Below the pieces are notes generated by a model. It was not told the origin of the DNA and searched no databases. It was given only the letters and a program-made list of their open reading frames with translations. 64,000 nt of DNA from Ancylostoma caninum. Its lineage: Eukaryota > Nematoda > Chromadorea > Rhabditida > Ancylostomatidae. Of the stretch, positions 12,000 to 24,418 are shown piece after piece. Each line of letters begins with the position of its first letter. The first letter of the stretch is position 1. A program made the position numbers and the translations under genes. The stretch spans positions 496,001 to 560,000 of the forward strand of contig JBAJFG010000015.1 of assembly GCA_037903475.1 (NCBI GenBank). The letters run 5' to 3'.

Positions 12000-12897
12000 G
12001 CCTTAGCCTCTCTGTATTTTTTAGACGAGGTCACAAGAATACTAGTTGAAAGATGAATAATGAACCTACATAGTTCATATAGGAGCAGTTAGCGTTTACT
12101 CTCGGGACTGAATGTTTTAAATCTTGAAAATTTCTCTTTACACATCTACCCTTGAATGGTAGAGTTCACAGTCACCTGTTACTGAGGTTCGGGCTCACTA
12201 TGCTCAAGGTTTCCTACCGCAATCCTTGGGGCTCGCAGTTAATGGTAGAAGGTGGTATTAATTTTACGGAAGAATATAAATACAAAAATACAAGGAATCG
12301 TCTCTTTGTCGAGGACGAACCGTGGATGTAAAAGTGAGCAAATGTAAGCGATGGATGAACCACAATTTTGATTATATATATACATACATGTATACACATA
12401 TATAAATCTTAATGCACGCCCATGAACAGCTAAGGGTGATGATTTGAAAGAGATGCAGATGGGAAATTAGAATTTGAATAATGTAAAGTGAATAACATCT
12501 CACCGCCGCATTATTCTCAGTTGAGATTCCTCGCGTCCTCCTGCATAGGTTATGTGCGTCACATGGGCGCAATCAAATTCCACTTCTGAATTAAAATCGA
12601 ACGCCTGCAGAATAGGATCGATCGGCGTCGAACACATTGATACTATCCTCATTTGTTCATTCTTTGTGCTATACGCAAAATTAGCCATGCCCTCACATTT
12701 TATGTATTTTCAATCAGCGGCAGCCTACTCGTCAGAACCCGGGCATCCATTATTCATCCTCTTTTGAATAGTTCAATTTTAATGAATTAGTGTAACTTGG
12801 CTTAAAATTCACGCGGACCACCTTCCATCTCCATCAATTAGAGCATGTAAGAAAATGAAAACTCAGAATGGATCATGCTTTCAGAGGTCCATTGTGG
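12000..12897. other. No gene seen
   Basis: AT-rich DNA with a short TATA/CATA-rich microsatellite-like patch near 12374-12405. No coding pattern. Confidence 0.4.
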
Positions 12898-13438
12898 GTG
12901 TGTACCATCGTGAGGAAAAGGGGCGGGCGTAACCACACGACGCTGATTGGCGTGTTCCAGGCGCCCGTCATGCTCACCTGTTTTAACTCGTATAGCGTAG
13001 AACACGTAACACATAGTGTATTTTATTTTTTTTTGTTTTTTTAGGTTTAATTACCCAAGTTTGAGATATTTACTTTTTTCTGGTATGGTATTCTCTTTCT
13101 GCTATCTACCGGACGGACCTTTGGACAGCGACATAATGGATGGTTAGTTCCCCTTTTTTTGACATTGTGTTATGAGCATAGGGCTTCCCTTCCCTTACTG
13201 ATGAGTACTAGGGGAAGCCCTAAGCTTTAGTCTAACTTCCGTATAAGGGTTATAGTACGAAACGGAAGTTAGGCCTTGTTTTTTTCTTTTTTTCACTATA
13301 ATATAGTAATTTGTGATTTATTGATTTAGTGTGCGGCGCCGTACGAGTTCAAACAGATGGGCGTGACGGGTGGCCCGAATGCGCCATAGTCGCCTGGTCA
13401 CGCCTCCTTTTCCAACACTATGGTGCGCACCTCACCCG
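12898..13438. mobile_element. Non-autonomous element with long inverted ends and internal hairpins
   Basis: The left end GGGTGTGTACCATCGTG and the right end (complement GGGTGAGGTGCGCACCATAGTG) continue as diverged inverted arms for some 60-100 bases (shared blocks GGAAAAGG, GGCGT, ACCA, CGAC). In the middle are two perfect hairpins: AGGGCTTCCC at 13180-13189 with 13212-13221, and CTAACTTCCGT at 13232-13242 with 13262-13272. No ORF of note. Superfamily not assigned. Confidence 0.65.
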
Positions 13439-15328
13439 TTCCTTGTTGTTTTCTGCAATTCTAGTGACAATAGTTTGCAATATGAGTAAAGATTATTGAT
13501 ATTATGTTGAGGAGGTGCTTATTGTACTGACTGGAACAGGTCATTGTTCACTGTGATTATTTGACCTTGAATTTTTATACATATACATCTATACTTCGTC
13601 CGCGTCTATAGATAAATAAATAAATATATGAATGAATAAATAGAGCTATGCTATTAAGGAACTCATTGCCGAAATGGAGGGCATAGTTGGAAATACTACG
13701 ACTCCGCTTAAATACAGCTTTGTTCGTCAAAGTGAGACTCATTTGATAAATTGCACATGTCCAGAAGATGTGGTTTAATGCCTCCATCATAAAACTTGGA
13801 ATCGTAACAGTATGCAAATCATTCAGAGACGATTCTCACTCCCTTTAGATAGGAAACTGCTGCTCTGTCTCAGCTTTGCATCGAGGAGTCGGAAAAAAGT
13901 GATGGTGAGGAGGAGAATGTTTGCGGAATACTGAAAATGAGATTTTAATCAGGAGGTCCAGAATGGAATAAGGAGATCACCGTTCGCTTACCATTCCCGG
14001 TCACATCTATACCCTTTTGTGCATCAGCCACACGTCGAAACGATACGACTCTGCTGTCACTGTCTGACCAGATTGCAGGATGCTTTAGTGGTTTGCAACA
14101 GTGGAAGAAGTGAGACGCTCTATCACAGGGAGGCATATTCTATCTATTTTGTCCCCTCACTAAGCCACAGCTACATACCAGGTGCTGCTAGCTATCGAAG
14201 TTATGCTGACTCGCAGCGGCGAATCTTCTAGCGAGGTGGATGGATACACCAAAATTGACCCATAAATCAGGATGGTGTTCACTATTGTACTTCGACTTCC
14301 ACTCTCTCACAACCTAAATTTAATCTACATACTTGACCATGTCATCTTAGGTATCTGCAAGCCCATGTGCTGATACGATCTACCTACCCCAAGGTTGTCT
14401 CCCTAAGGACCTCTCTGTAAGAAAATCTAGGAGCAATGCCTGTAAGAAAGTGATGTCCATAGGAAATTCCGTCAACGAACATTTTCACCACTGTTGCACT
14501 GATAAGAAGTGTATTCTGTGATCTAAATGTGCACTCCTGTCAGAAATACCCCCTGGTGAATCAATTTATTAATTTGACCAAAATTTTACAGCACTTTAAC
14601 GAATGCCAAAGACTCTTGGGCCACATTGTGGACCTCTCGCTATTTTAACTCTTACAGAATACAGAAAATATTCTATCAGTTTCTTTCAGGCCTGATAATT
14701 GGCCGTATTTCTTGTCTAGGAATGTCCTAAGGAAACAATCGTGATACGATGAACACGTCAGTAGCCTCAGTGCAAACAAAAACAACAGGGGAACAAAGAT
14801 GATAGTGGTAGTCAAAATATGTGATGGACACAGTTTTTGAACAAAGGTTGCTGTCAATGTGCTTTTGAACATCAATTTTGCTGTTTCCTTCTCTGTCATG
14901 TGCTTTTCTCAGTGGAAGTGCTACAGTTCAATGAGCTCTGATCGCCTTCCTCTTCCTATCTTCCAATGTCCAGTTTTCAGTAACATCGCTCTTTACAACC
15001 TCATTTACGAGGAACTTCCACTTGTATCCACTTTTACAGTGAAGCTATTAATCGATGGGTTATTGAACAGCATGCATGGATTTATCCTCGCCGGCTGGTC
15101 CTGCAAGGATCCAGCTTCATCTAACTCCATAAAATGGTTTTTCGTCGGAAATCTGCGCATCTCTCAGCACCTTTCTCTATACATAGCAGTGCATGTTGAA
15201 AGATAGGATTCTGCAGGACTCTCACGTCTGGCTCTAGAAAAATCTGGACCCTTAGTAGCTTTTATACAGGAGGATCTCCACAACGTTGTCAAGCTCCTTA
15301 CAGAAAAATCTTCAGCTTGTTCATAAGG
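13439..15328. other. No gene seen; upstream of the acyltransferase gene
   Basis: Short ORFs only. The last few hundred bases should hold the promoter of the acyltransferase gene; no specific motif is claimed. Confidence 0.4.
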
Positions 15329-18300
15329 ATGTCACTCTATGTGGACTTAGCAGATAGCATGCAACGGGAGCGAGTTCACATTGTGGCCAAGGATCTTGTG
15401 CCGTCCAACACCTACAAACTTTTGTTGAGGTAAGGCTCTGTAGCCCCGTAGGTCGACGGATAGAGGTTTTTCTCTGAACATCTTCGCAAAAATTACCTTT
15501 CAAGCCTCACCGAAGAAGCAAAGAATGAGCTATTTTTTGTATTTAGTCATGTTTCATTTCTTCCTTGTTATTTTTTGCTGAATAATTTGCGAAAGAGGTT
15601 ATCATTCAGGGACCCTGATTATAAGGGTTTAAGCTCCTCAGAGGTTCGAATTCATGACAAAGTGACCATGCGCCAGTACACTTGAACGCCTTTGAACCCA
15701 AGCGTTTGAGTTCAAACTTGTACCCGCTTCAGGAAACTGCCGTGGAAACAAGCACGAGATAGCGAAAAAAGCGCAATCTTCCAGTGTTTGTGTTCCATGT
15801 TGGAAAAAAAAATGTCAAAGGATGTTACACAAGTGAAAGCAAAGAAAATATCTATTTAGATTGAGACACAAGCTGGGAACCCATGTATCTTATGCGGTCT
15901 TCAAAGCAGATTCCACCGGTGAGATCGACGTAGCAACTGCAAAACCCATTCGAGGAACCTATAACGGTCTGTTTAGACTCTATAGGGGTATCAAAAAGTT
16001 TCCGGCCTCAACCTGTTCCATCCCTTTTTTCTCAAAACTTTGAGTGCGATGATGTAGCCTAAAATCTTCAAATCCATCATGCCAAGTTTCATGTTCTTAT
16101 GCTGATTCGTTCAATAATAATGGCCCTTTTTTTCTAACCTAACCATAGTGGGTTTCACATGCTTTTCGACAGCGCATCCGTCCACAGATTAAGAGTTGCG
16201 CTTGCTGCCACACGAGAACGTGGATTCGAATTGTTGAATCACATGTCCTATAGTTTGGACCTTGCATCCAGCAACTATTTTCTGTCTGGAAATTTGAAAC
16301 AGCATCTTCGTACGATGGGACTGGATGTCGAAAACGTCAAAGAGTCGGCTGTTGAAAGATACTCTGAGTCAAATGAGAAATGCAGCTCCTTGAACGGTTT
16401 AAAAAAAAATTCAAATCGAGCCATGAAAAGTGTATTAGTGTTCGAGGGACCTGTATTTTACTACAACAAAATTTGCTCGCTGTAGATCTTTTGGAAGTAC
16501 TCTAGGCCGGAAACTTTTTGATACCCCTATAGACCATTGTGCCATTAAAAATTCTGAAAGAATGTGGTCTCTTTATTCAGATGTCGATGCGATGGGCCTT
16601 TTTAGGAGTGTGCAACCATGCAGCGACTTCAAATTCGGTGGCTATCTCAGGTGCACGCCACCTGTGCCCTTTTTCTATAACCTAAGGTAAAGCTGCTTGG
16701 GCTGCATTCAGGGAAAATGAAGTTTCTGAACAGTATGTACGCAAGCTTTTCAAAATTTTGAATGAAATGTTAATATTTTTCTCGCACAGCCTACTAGACT
16801 CTTCCGACGGCGAATTGGCGAGCGTACCTATAAAAAAACACTGGATGCATCCGGCACTGAAACGCACTGAAATCGAAGAAGATGGCTTTTGCGGTACACT
16901 TTTCAAGCCACCAGGTAGTTAACCCCACAATCGGTTTTATAACCTCTATCGAAACGTGGAATTATTGAAATATTCGAAGGAGACGGACCATTCCCGGCTG
17001 TAATCGATATTTCTGGGACTGGTGGAGGATTACATGAGCATAAGGTGTTTTTTCCGAAGTTTTCAAAGAATTTCATTAGCGAAATGCTCTCCTTTAAGGG
17101 CTCAATGTTGGCATCCGAAGGTTTCGTGGTGCTATGTGTGGCATTTTTCCAGTATAAGGACCTTGTTGATGATCTAGCTGATGTTGAAGTGGAATATTTT
17201 GAGGTAGAGTTTTTTCTCTTCTCCCCGCTTATCATTGTTCCAACTATCTTCACACATAACAAAGAAAAGTAAATTATGATCAGGCAAACTCTTCCCTCCT
17301 TTTCTTTTACTTCATGAAGAAGTACATAGCTTGAATTTGAGTCGATCTGATCTACTTTCCCCTTTGAAATTCGAGAACTATAGCATGATCAGAAACTCAC
17401 AAAAAATTATTAAGAGACCAATCCTTTGGCTCCAACGCCAACCCTTCACAACTGATCGACTTGGTATCCAGGGAGTCTCATTTGGAGGATTAATCGTCAA
17501 CATATTGGCCTCGCGTTTTCCCCAGGTCAGAAAGAATGTCACTATTCTCCTAAGTGGGGTTTTTTGTGACGGAATGATTGCTTTAGATCAATGCAGTTGT
17601 CTCAATAAATGGATCACATGTGCAAAATGAATTAATGCACCTCAAGAACAACGCTAATCTGCTTCCGCAGCCGAGGTAGCGTCTAATTCTTTTTTCTCTT
17701 TCCTGTGAATGGACAATTTGTTAAAAACTCAAATACATCGCAACTTACATACAGTGGACGTCAATGATGCTGGCCCATCTGCGGCCACGAGAAGGACGCC
17801 GCGCAACCACACCGCGCGCACTGGGAACGGCGTCGTGTGCTGTGGGAATGGTATTCCTAGGCGCTTTTCTTCCCAATTCGGTGGAGAATCCTTAAAACGG
17901 GTAGAAAAGCTGTTAGAAATAGCATAACAGCAGCAGAAGACATCGGTTGTGGCGCGCGCGGCGCAGTTGCGCGGAGTCCTTCTCGAGGCCGCAGATGTGC
18001 CACCGCCACTGACGTCCACTGTACATAGGGCCTCACGTACATTGAAGCTGTTTTACAGATTAGCTGGACATCTTGTTTATTTTGTCAACAAGATTGCGAT
18101 TTCGAATCAGTCAATAAGACACACCGAATACGAAAAATCAGCTGAGATTGACTATCAACGTATACCAAAGAGTACCTCATTCCGATTAGTGGTGAGTATT
18201 CCTGAAAGAAACCTCTGTATAAGGTGAACTGTAGAATTTCAGGCTTCGATGGATGACCTCGTCTCGCCTTCAGTATTCTGGAGCCGGTATATGTCAGAGC

Positions 18301-18797
18301 GCTTGAAGGAAAGTGGGCATGAGGTCGAGGTATGGGAGATAGAGAGAGTTAGTGTGGTTAGACCTATTGCCATATTATGTGTTTTGTAACGAAGACTCAA
18401 ATATACAATTAGTCTATACGTAAATCTTAGAGATACAATTGCTATGTTTAGGTTGACTTGGTGTGTGGAGGACATATTATGGAACCACCATATTTTCCAC
18501 ATCATGACAAAGTATACGCGAGATTTCAAGGTAATTTTCTACTTTTCCCATGATCAAATGCGGCAATGGACGCTGCGTTTCAAATTGCTTCAGCAAAAAA
18601 AACATGTTATTGCCATAAGCGTAAGTTTTTTTCCAGGTTTTTGCTCTGGATATGGAGGTGAAATTGTACTACATGGAAAAAGCCAGGAGCTGTCATGGGC
18701 CCGTACCATTGAGTTCTTCACTCGAACATTGGGGCAGCCAGCCAAAATGCCGGAATGGAATCGTTTAAAACACAATGAGATAAAGAGTAACTTATAG
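15329..18797 (+). CDS. BAAT/ACOT-family acyl-CoA thioesterase or acyl-CoA:amino acid N-acyltransferase
   Basis: Enzymes of this family hydrolyse acyl-CoAs or move the acyl group to glycine/taurine, often in peroxisomes. Twelve exons: 15329-15429, 15860-15966, 16581-16686, 16790-16914, 16980-17044, 17099-17203, 17415-17525, 17587-17675, 18059-18191, 18243-18329, 18452-18530, 18637-18797; 422 residues, the usual family length, all phases closing. The N-terminal beta domain carries RGTYNG..VDAMGLF. The alpha/beta-hydrolase part has GPFPAVIDISGTGGGL, nucleophile elbow GVSFGG (Ser), the acidic residue in ASMDDLV and the His in GGHIMEPPYFP, so the catalytic triad is intact with Ser rather than the Cys of BAAT; this favours thioesterase. 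A TTCAG 13 bases before the ATG could accept a spliced leader. The C-terminus ends KSNL, not an evident peroxisomal signal. Intron 2 holds a dead mariner and intron 8 a TA-type MITE. Confidence 0.92.
15983..16529 (+). mobile_element. Internally deleted mariner element
   Basis: Perfect 26 bp terminal inverted repeats (TAGGGGTATCAAAAAGTTTC at the left, its complement at the right) flanked by TA target duplications at 15981-15982 and 16530-16531. At 547 bp it has lost more than half of a normal 1.3 kb mariner. It sits in intron 2 of the acyltransferase gene, in the same orientation. Confidence 0.9.
16141..16485 (+). pseudogene. Mariner transposase C-terminal remnant
   Basis: The ORF matches the C-terminal third of mariner transposases: LFDSASVH stands where HDNARPH is expected, YSLDLASSNYF where YSPDLAPSDYH/F is expected, followed by GNLKQHLR and a basic tail. 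The second catalytic Asp is present (FDSA) but the last catalytic position of the PSD motif is Asn (SSN), and the N-terminal DNA-binding half is missing. It is therefore a non-functional relic. Confidence 0.85.
17752..18021. mobile_element. TA-flanked MITE (CAGTGGACG family), copy 1
   Basis: Ends CAGTGGACGTCAATG and its complement, with TA on each side. GC-rich interior with the shared blocks GAGAAGGACGCCGCGCAACC and complement. It lies in intron 8 of the acyltransferase gene. The TA target and CAG terminus fit Tc1/mariner mobilisation. Confidence 0.85.
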
Positions 18798-19551
18798 CTG
18801 TCGTGCTTTTATAACTTTGTAACATTAATGATTAACATCATTACATGTTCAAGATTTGCTATTATAGTACAAGTTGTATAATAATTCTGTCATGTATGAT
18901 ATAGCAGCTACATGAAAAATGAGCATAGTACGTGGTTCAAATGGGTATGTAAGTGGGACTACCATGGCTCATGAAGAGCATGTGCAGCCGCTAACGCCAC
19001 TGTACTAGTATTGCCATTCCTGAATGACAGCTATTCTGAGCGAATCAGGTGCACAGTCCGGCAATCTGGGCTTCAGTGCGTATTTTGTTCCAACCACCAC
19101 ATGTGATGCATACCCTTGGATAGATGTTAACATCGTCGCATGGTTCCCAACCAGGATGCGACTTACGACGTCATTACGGCCGTGATCAGAAGATCTGTCA
19201 CTCGCCTGGGACCTTACATTTGATCACTTGCAGTGGATGAGGTGAGAGGTATGTGGGAGGAACTGAGCGACCGCTGAGGAAAATAATGTACGAACATCGA
19301 CGAGCACTAAGCCCTCCACAGCCGCACCCCTAAGCACCGAATTGCAATGCATACGCGAAAGACCCCTTCAGGATTTGAGGGCGAAACGCAAATTGCAAAT
19401 TGTAACTAAGAAACCCTTGAAAAAAATCGTGGAGGGTAGAGAGATAAAGCCGTGCAGGCTGGAAATCAATATGTAGTATGGAAGAACTTGTGAAGGCTCT
19501 GAAGTACATTGCTTGATCGATTACGAAAGCAGGCGATAGAGGAGCATTTCG
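18798..19551. other. No gene seen
   Basis: 3' flank of the acyltransferase gene. No coding signal beyond its stop codon. Confidence 0.4.
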
Positions 19552-19937
19552 TTAAAGGCAGCACTCACGGAAATTTTTGCATTGAAGATTTCGCGGTATA
19601 TCGAGGTTTTTAGGGACAATGAACTCATTGGCAACGATGAAGTAGCGCGAAACATGCGAAAAACACAGAAAATGATGGCGGTATTTCATGGGTGTCCACA
19701 GCGCGGACCAGTGTTCCGTGATGGGTCCCGCCACGGAACCCTGCAAATAGTACGAACCCCGCTCAACCACATGCGCACACCCTGTCAACGGCATTAGTTG
19801 GCGCGATGGAACCCTAATGATCTTCGAGGAAGGCGGCCATTCAAGGTGTTCAACTTACTGTTGCGATTGTCCAGCGGCCGGCTACATGGTAAACTACTCC
19901 TTTCAAAACTGAAAATTTCCGTGAGCGCTGTCTTTAA
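19552..19937. mobile_element. TTAA-flanked MITE, copy 2
   Basis: TTAA, then AGGCAGCACTCACGGAAATT at the left; complement of AGACAGCGCTCACGGAAATT before TTAA at the right. About 385 bp. No transposase. Confidence 0.85.
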
Positions 19938-22734
19938 GGAAGGTTACAGGATTACGAAATACTGTACAAACACCCACTGCAGTCCTAACATGAAGTCATA
20001 GCATTCCCTCCACCAGCGAGCTCGGTGGGTGCGAACAGTCACCGCTTATGTTATTGGTTGTTTTATTTTGTCAAGATCTTAAGAAAGCACCGCAATTGGT
20101 TGTTTTTTTCAGTCAAGATCTGAAGAAAGCGCTACAAGCAGAAACCTCATCAAGTAACGAGTAGAAGTTCTCATTTTCGGCTGAAGAAGCAAAATCGTTG
20201 TCAAATGAGGCTTCGAGACAGCACCATGATATAATTTCTCTCACGTATTCTGAACACTTCACATAATTGTTATCTGGAGAACATGAGAGAAGAGAGTTGT
20301 GGCTCTTGTTCGGCTGCTGTTGGGTTGCTACGCGATCGTTACTTGATGCTCAATCCCCATGTGAAAAGCGATTGTCAGTCAAATAGTAATGAGATAGCAA
20401 TAGAACAGCACTCAAACACACCCCAACCCTGCTGCTTTTCACGAATTGGACCCGAAATGACATGCGGCTGGGAATCTGCACCTCCTCCCCCACCGCCATA
20501 CCTTTTCTTCGTCTTCCAAGCCTTTGTCTGTCTGATTCTAGTCGCACGGTCGACCTTTTTGACCTTTCCTTTTTTCTTTGCAGCTAGAGCAGATCCCATT
20601 TCTGCAAAGATCTCGTTTCAACGGTGATTTCGGAGGTGGAGTTGCGCCTTTGCAAACAATCTCTGCCTCGAATTTTCCTCATTGAGTAAACCAAAAAACA
20701 AAAGTGAAGGATAATGTGGTCGGCGTGAAAGAATCGTCCATGGGAGAGCCACCCATTCGACTTCAATTCAGAATCGCATGTGCATTCGAAAATGTGTGTC
20801 CCCTATAAAGTAAGTTGCCGGGACAATGGATGTATCAAGTCAGCGCTTCATTCTTTCATGTTCCTATGGTAGCAGCTCGCGAACCCTGCAGGGGTTATGT
20901 TGGCCATGGACAGGGATCGAACCATTCATTGCATCCACTGCGCTAAATGCGCATCAGAAAATAGGTGTGATAAAAAAAACCCCTTTGGGAGAACCAGTAA
21001 GTTCTTCAATTCTTTACTTTCTTCAAAGCTCTAAATTTACTCAGTCAAACAAATTGCAGCGTATAGAAGACAGAAACCACCACGATCAGCAACTGCATTT
21101 CGCCACGCGTCGAACACTCAACAACGAACTCGCGCGTTTTGCTCGTGAAGTGTCTCCCATGCTATAGAAGCCTCAACGCGTTTGTTTCCGGTTCTTGTAG
21201 GTGCTCGGAAATTATTATGACTCATTACATCTACTTGTAGAGAAACGCGTGAACACGTGTGTTTTTTTGCACCAATCGGGACCAGTTTATTGCTTCAGCA
21301 GCGAGGTCGCAGTGGTCTAGTGTCGAAAGAAGTTGTTGCCACGTATTTCTAGCTAATACCTTTTTGTTTTTATCCTCTCACAAAGAAAACACGGTGGGTT
21401 TGCCGCCACGCGTTAGTAGATGCTGGCTATTAGACGGTCTGAGAGGTCATGCGAATCTTGGTAGGTGAGTTCACAGTTTTGAAAAACATTGTTTTTATTC
21501 CAATGCTCACCTAAATATGTAAGTTCTTATTATAACTCATGATTACATCATTTGTTCTTTGCATGACGTGCTTTAATGCAACATACCAAGATCTCTTCTT
21601 GTTCAGTTCGGTCTCACCAGATTTACATGATCCATGTGTCAGACATGTTATTCTTAATACATTTACTATTACACTATCAATAAATATATTACTATTACCA
21701 TTCATTAATTCTTTTTTTAAAATTCCCAATGCAAGCACCGTGAGAGAAAATTTTGCCGCGCCATGAAAGAAAATAGCAACTGGTCAAAATTCCAACTTCG
21801 GCACTGTTTTTGAACTTTTCCTCTTCCAAGGAAAGCCAACGCTGAGCTACGCAGCAGCATAATAGGACTTACCGGCCTAGGCTAGGAGATAAGGACGATC
21901 GAAAAAATCCGTGATTTTGGTCAATCATTCCCGAACCTCTTTGAAAGTCGGAAATCGGAACTAATAACTCAGCAACTCATAGCCAGATGCGCCATGAAAT
22001 GTTCTTTCGAGTAGTTTTAAACATTCGAGAATAGTCGTTCATCAGCGAGTCCATCACGACGATAGAAAACATCGCGCGTCTGTAGTTTTACATGCACTAG
22101 ATATATCCAAATTCGAAAATTCGATCTTGAATAAAATAGTTGAAATTTTGGGTTAGTTATATTTGGGTATCTCGAAAAGCGAAAGAAGTAGAACTTTTGA
22201 GGAATGATATTAAGTGAAAGTTCCTCTATTTTGAGCATTTGAATTTTTTTGATTATAACTAAATTGATTGATTCATTTAATTTTTATTCATTCCTTAGTA
22301 CACTGATCACTCCATCCGTCTCCATTTCGAATTATATTTCGTAAAATGATGCTGAGTATTCGTCGAAGACATCACATCTAAAACGTCCGACTGGCGAAGC
22401 TAAAAACATGACGGGACACTGATAAATTTCCAATCACTCAATGTCGCTTCATTTCTGTTCCGCTGTGTATTTCAAAAATATCCTCAACCCTTCAAATTAG
22501 TTTGTGCTCTACGATTAGTCCAATCACATGGGTGGAACTCTGGAAACGAGAAGCATTGTTCTTTCTAGCTTCAGAGGATAGAAAAATTACACAGACTTAA
22601 GTGGAAAATTAGAGTGTCTCTATTGCAAAAAGTGTACTTATCCACTCAGCGTCGAAACTGAATAGATTGTCTGCAGCATACGAGTTTGTAATTCATGGGG
22701 GAGGGGTAGTGGGCGAGATCCACTGCATTTGTAG
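19938..22734. other. No confirmed gene; one possible basic exon
   Basis: Mostly unique AT-rich DNA. On the minus strand at 20375-20599 an ATG follows a TTTGCAG acceptor by 2 bases and opens a Lys/Arg-rich peptide (starting MGSALAAKKKGKVKKVDRAT) with a possible donor GTATGG after the RQTKAWKTKK segment. It has no partner exon that I could place. A fragment at 20893-20960 (minus) has tRNA-like A- and B-box sequences but cannot fold into a full tRNA. Confidence 0.3.
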
Positions 22735-23130
22735 GTGAAACGTTTTGCAATTGGTTTCCCATTTGCGGATGTTCCCAACAGGGTTGGTTATCAAAATATG
22801 AGCTTCGTAATATTGTCCAATTGTGTGATTTGCTTCTGCCACACCAGGTTGTTACGGTGGAACTTTATTGACCTTACGTTTCAACGTAACCGTCGTCGTC
22901 AGAGGTCTGAAAGTGGCCCCAGTTGTTCAATCTGTATTCTAGACGGTCAAACGCCTCATCGTACTTCGCCGGTTCTCGGCCTTGTCTAAGGCAAGATACG
23001 ACAAGAGCGCCCAGAATCGAGGTCCGACCCACCGGTTGTTCCACCTTCTGCGGAAGAAGTCCGCACAGCTAACCCGTGATCGTTATGACGGACGAGTGGT
23101 TCTTGCTCGACGTCCGGATCTAAAAGAAAC
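22735..23130. repeat. Possible retroelement or Penelope-like remnant
   Basis: On the minus strand CTGACGA (22896-22902) precedes GAAAC (22878-22882), with a TTACG/CGTAA hairpin between and AATAAA just after. This layout recalls the hammerhead-bearing ends of Penelope-like elements, but the remaining hammerhead helices are not evident. The GC-rich stretch to about 23100 has no intact ORF. Confidence 0.3.
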
Positions 23131-24003
23131 TTAGGATGGATGCAATCTGAAATTTATTTATGGAGACTGTCTCCATTGCTCACCTCGTTGTTCCAGGATC
23201 ACCTCTCATATATTGGAGAAGCAATATGAAGAGAATGATGTATTTTATCAGGAGAGAAAATGTGTGATACTGTAGCACTAGGCAATTCTTGAGAGAGCGA
23301 ATTACCAAAGTTCTCGGATGAACTTTTAGAAAACAACAATAACAGTTGCTCATAACAGAGCATCATAGAAGCGGTACCAACAATAGACGAAACCTGTCGG
23401 AACTGGTAAAAGACTGTTAGCAGTGATCAAGAAATTCGAAAACCGTGGTTCAGCAGCATAATAACTGCAGAGAAGTCGGCATTTATTGAACGGAGCAGAT
23501 TCGACAGTTGCCTCAGTTCGTTCTCACTTATTCCTGTTGTACCTGTCCTCTTAACTCTTACACTTATAGGTTATCACTGGGTCCCAGCGCGGCGACGATA
23601 ACTAAGAAGAGATTTTCTGAAGTTTGAATTGGACGAGCGCGTAAATTTTACTCCTATTGTACATCGCCGGGGATAACACTCGCAAAACTTATTTTTCCAA
23701 ATAAAAGTCGTCATTTTAGAGGCATACCCTATCCGGAATGTTAGCATTGCAAAGAGTCAAGAGTTCGATCATCACCAAAGAAAAACCAGGGCCCGTTGGA
23801 GTCTAGCTAGGTCAGCTAGATGTCCGCTAATTTCACACATACCAAGACATGAAGCTGAAATCGGAGTTGATAGTGATACCATCTGAGTTGAGTCGGGAAA
23901 CGAACTCGGTGTTGAGCAAAAGGTTCACTCCTAATTGGTCGGTCAAAAAGTTGAAGAAATGGCTCTGGTAGCATGAGAGGCCGATAAGCACTCCTCGACT
24001 TAC
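23131..24003. other. No gene seen
   Basis: Unique DNA, no coding pattern. Confidence 0.4.
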
Positions 24004-24418
24004 TTAAAGGCAGCATCCATGAAAATTTTGCTACCACAGGTTTTGCTATATCACTAGGTTCAGCGCTATAGTGAAGACGGATACTGTGTTCTTCTTTGTC
24101 AAATTCTTCAAAAAAGGCGATTTTTATAGCCAAAAGTTTAGCTCGCCTGCACAGAATGGCCGAGTTGCCTGGGCTTAAAATGAAAGGAAATGGGAATGAA
24201 AACAAATGCTATATAGGGAGAGAGAGCGATTGTAAACGAAAACACCCGTTCATTCCATGCTACAACTCATACTGCTGGCACACTGGGACAAATCTAATCT
24301 CTTTATATCTCGGGATAGCTACGGCGGTGCTAATTTCGCAGAATTGTTGCGACCACTGCTAAGCATCCAAAATGATCAAAATTTCTGACACGAAAATTTC
24401 CGTGGGTGCTGCCTTTAA
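24004..24418. mobile_element. TTAA-flanked MITE, copy 3
   Basis: Ends AGGCAGCATCCATGAAAATT and complement of AGGCAGCACCCACGGAAATT, each with TTAA outside. Interior related to copy 1. About 415 bp. Confidence 0.88.

Noticed and set aside
20893..20960. tRNA-like sequence on the minus strand (TAGCGCAGTGG and GGTTCGATCC)
   Set aside because: The spacing between the two boxes is too short for a cloverleaf and no acceptor stem pairs; at most a tRNA-derived fragment.
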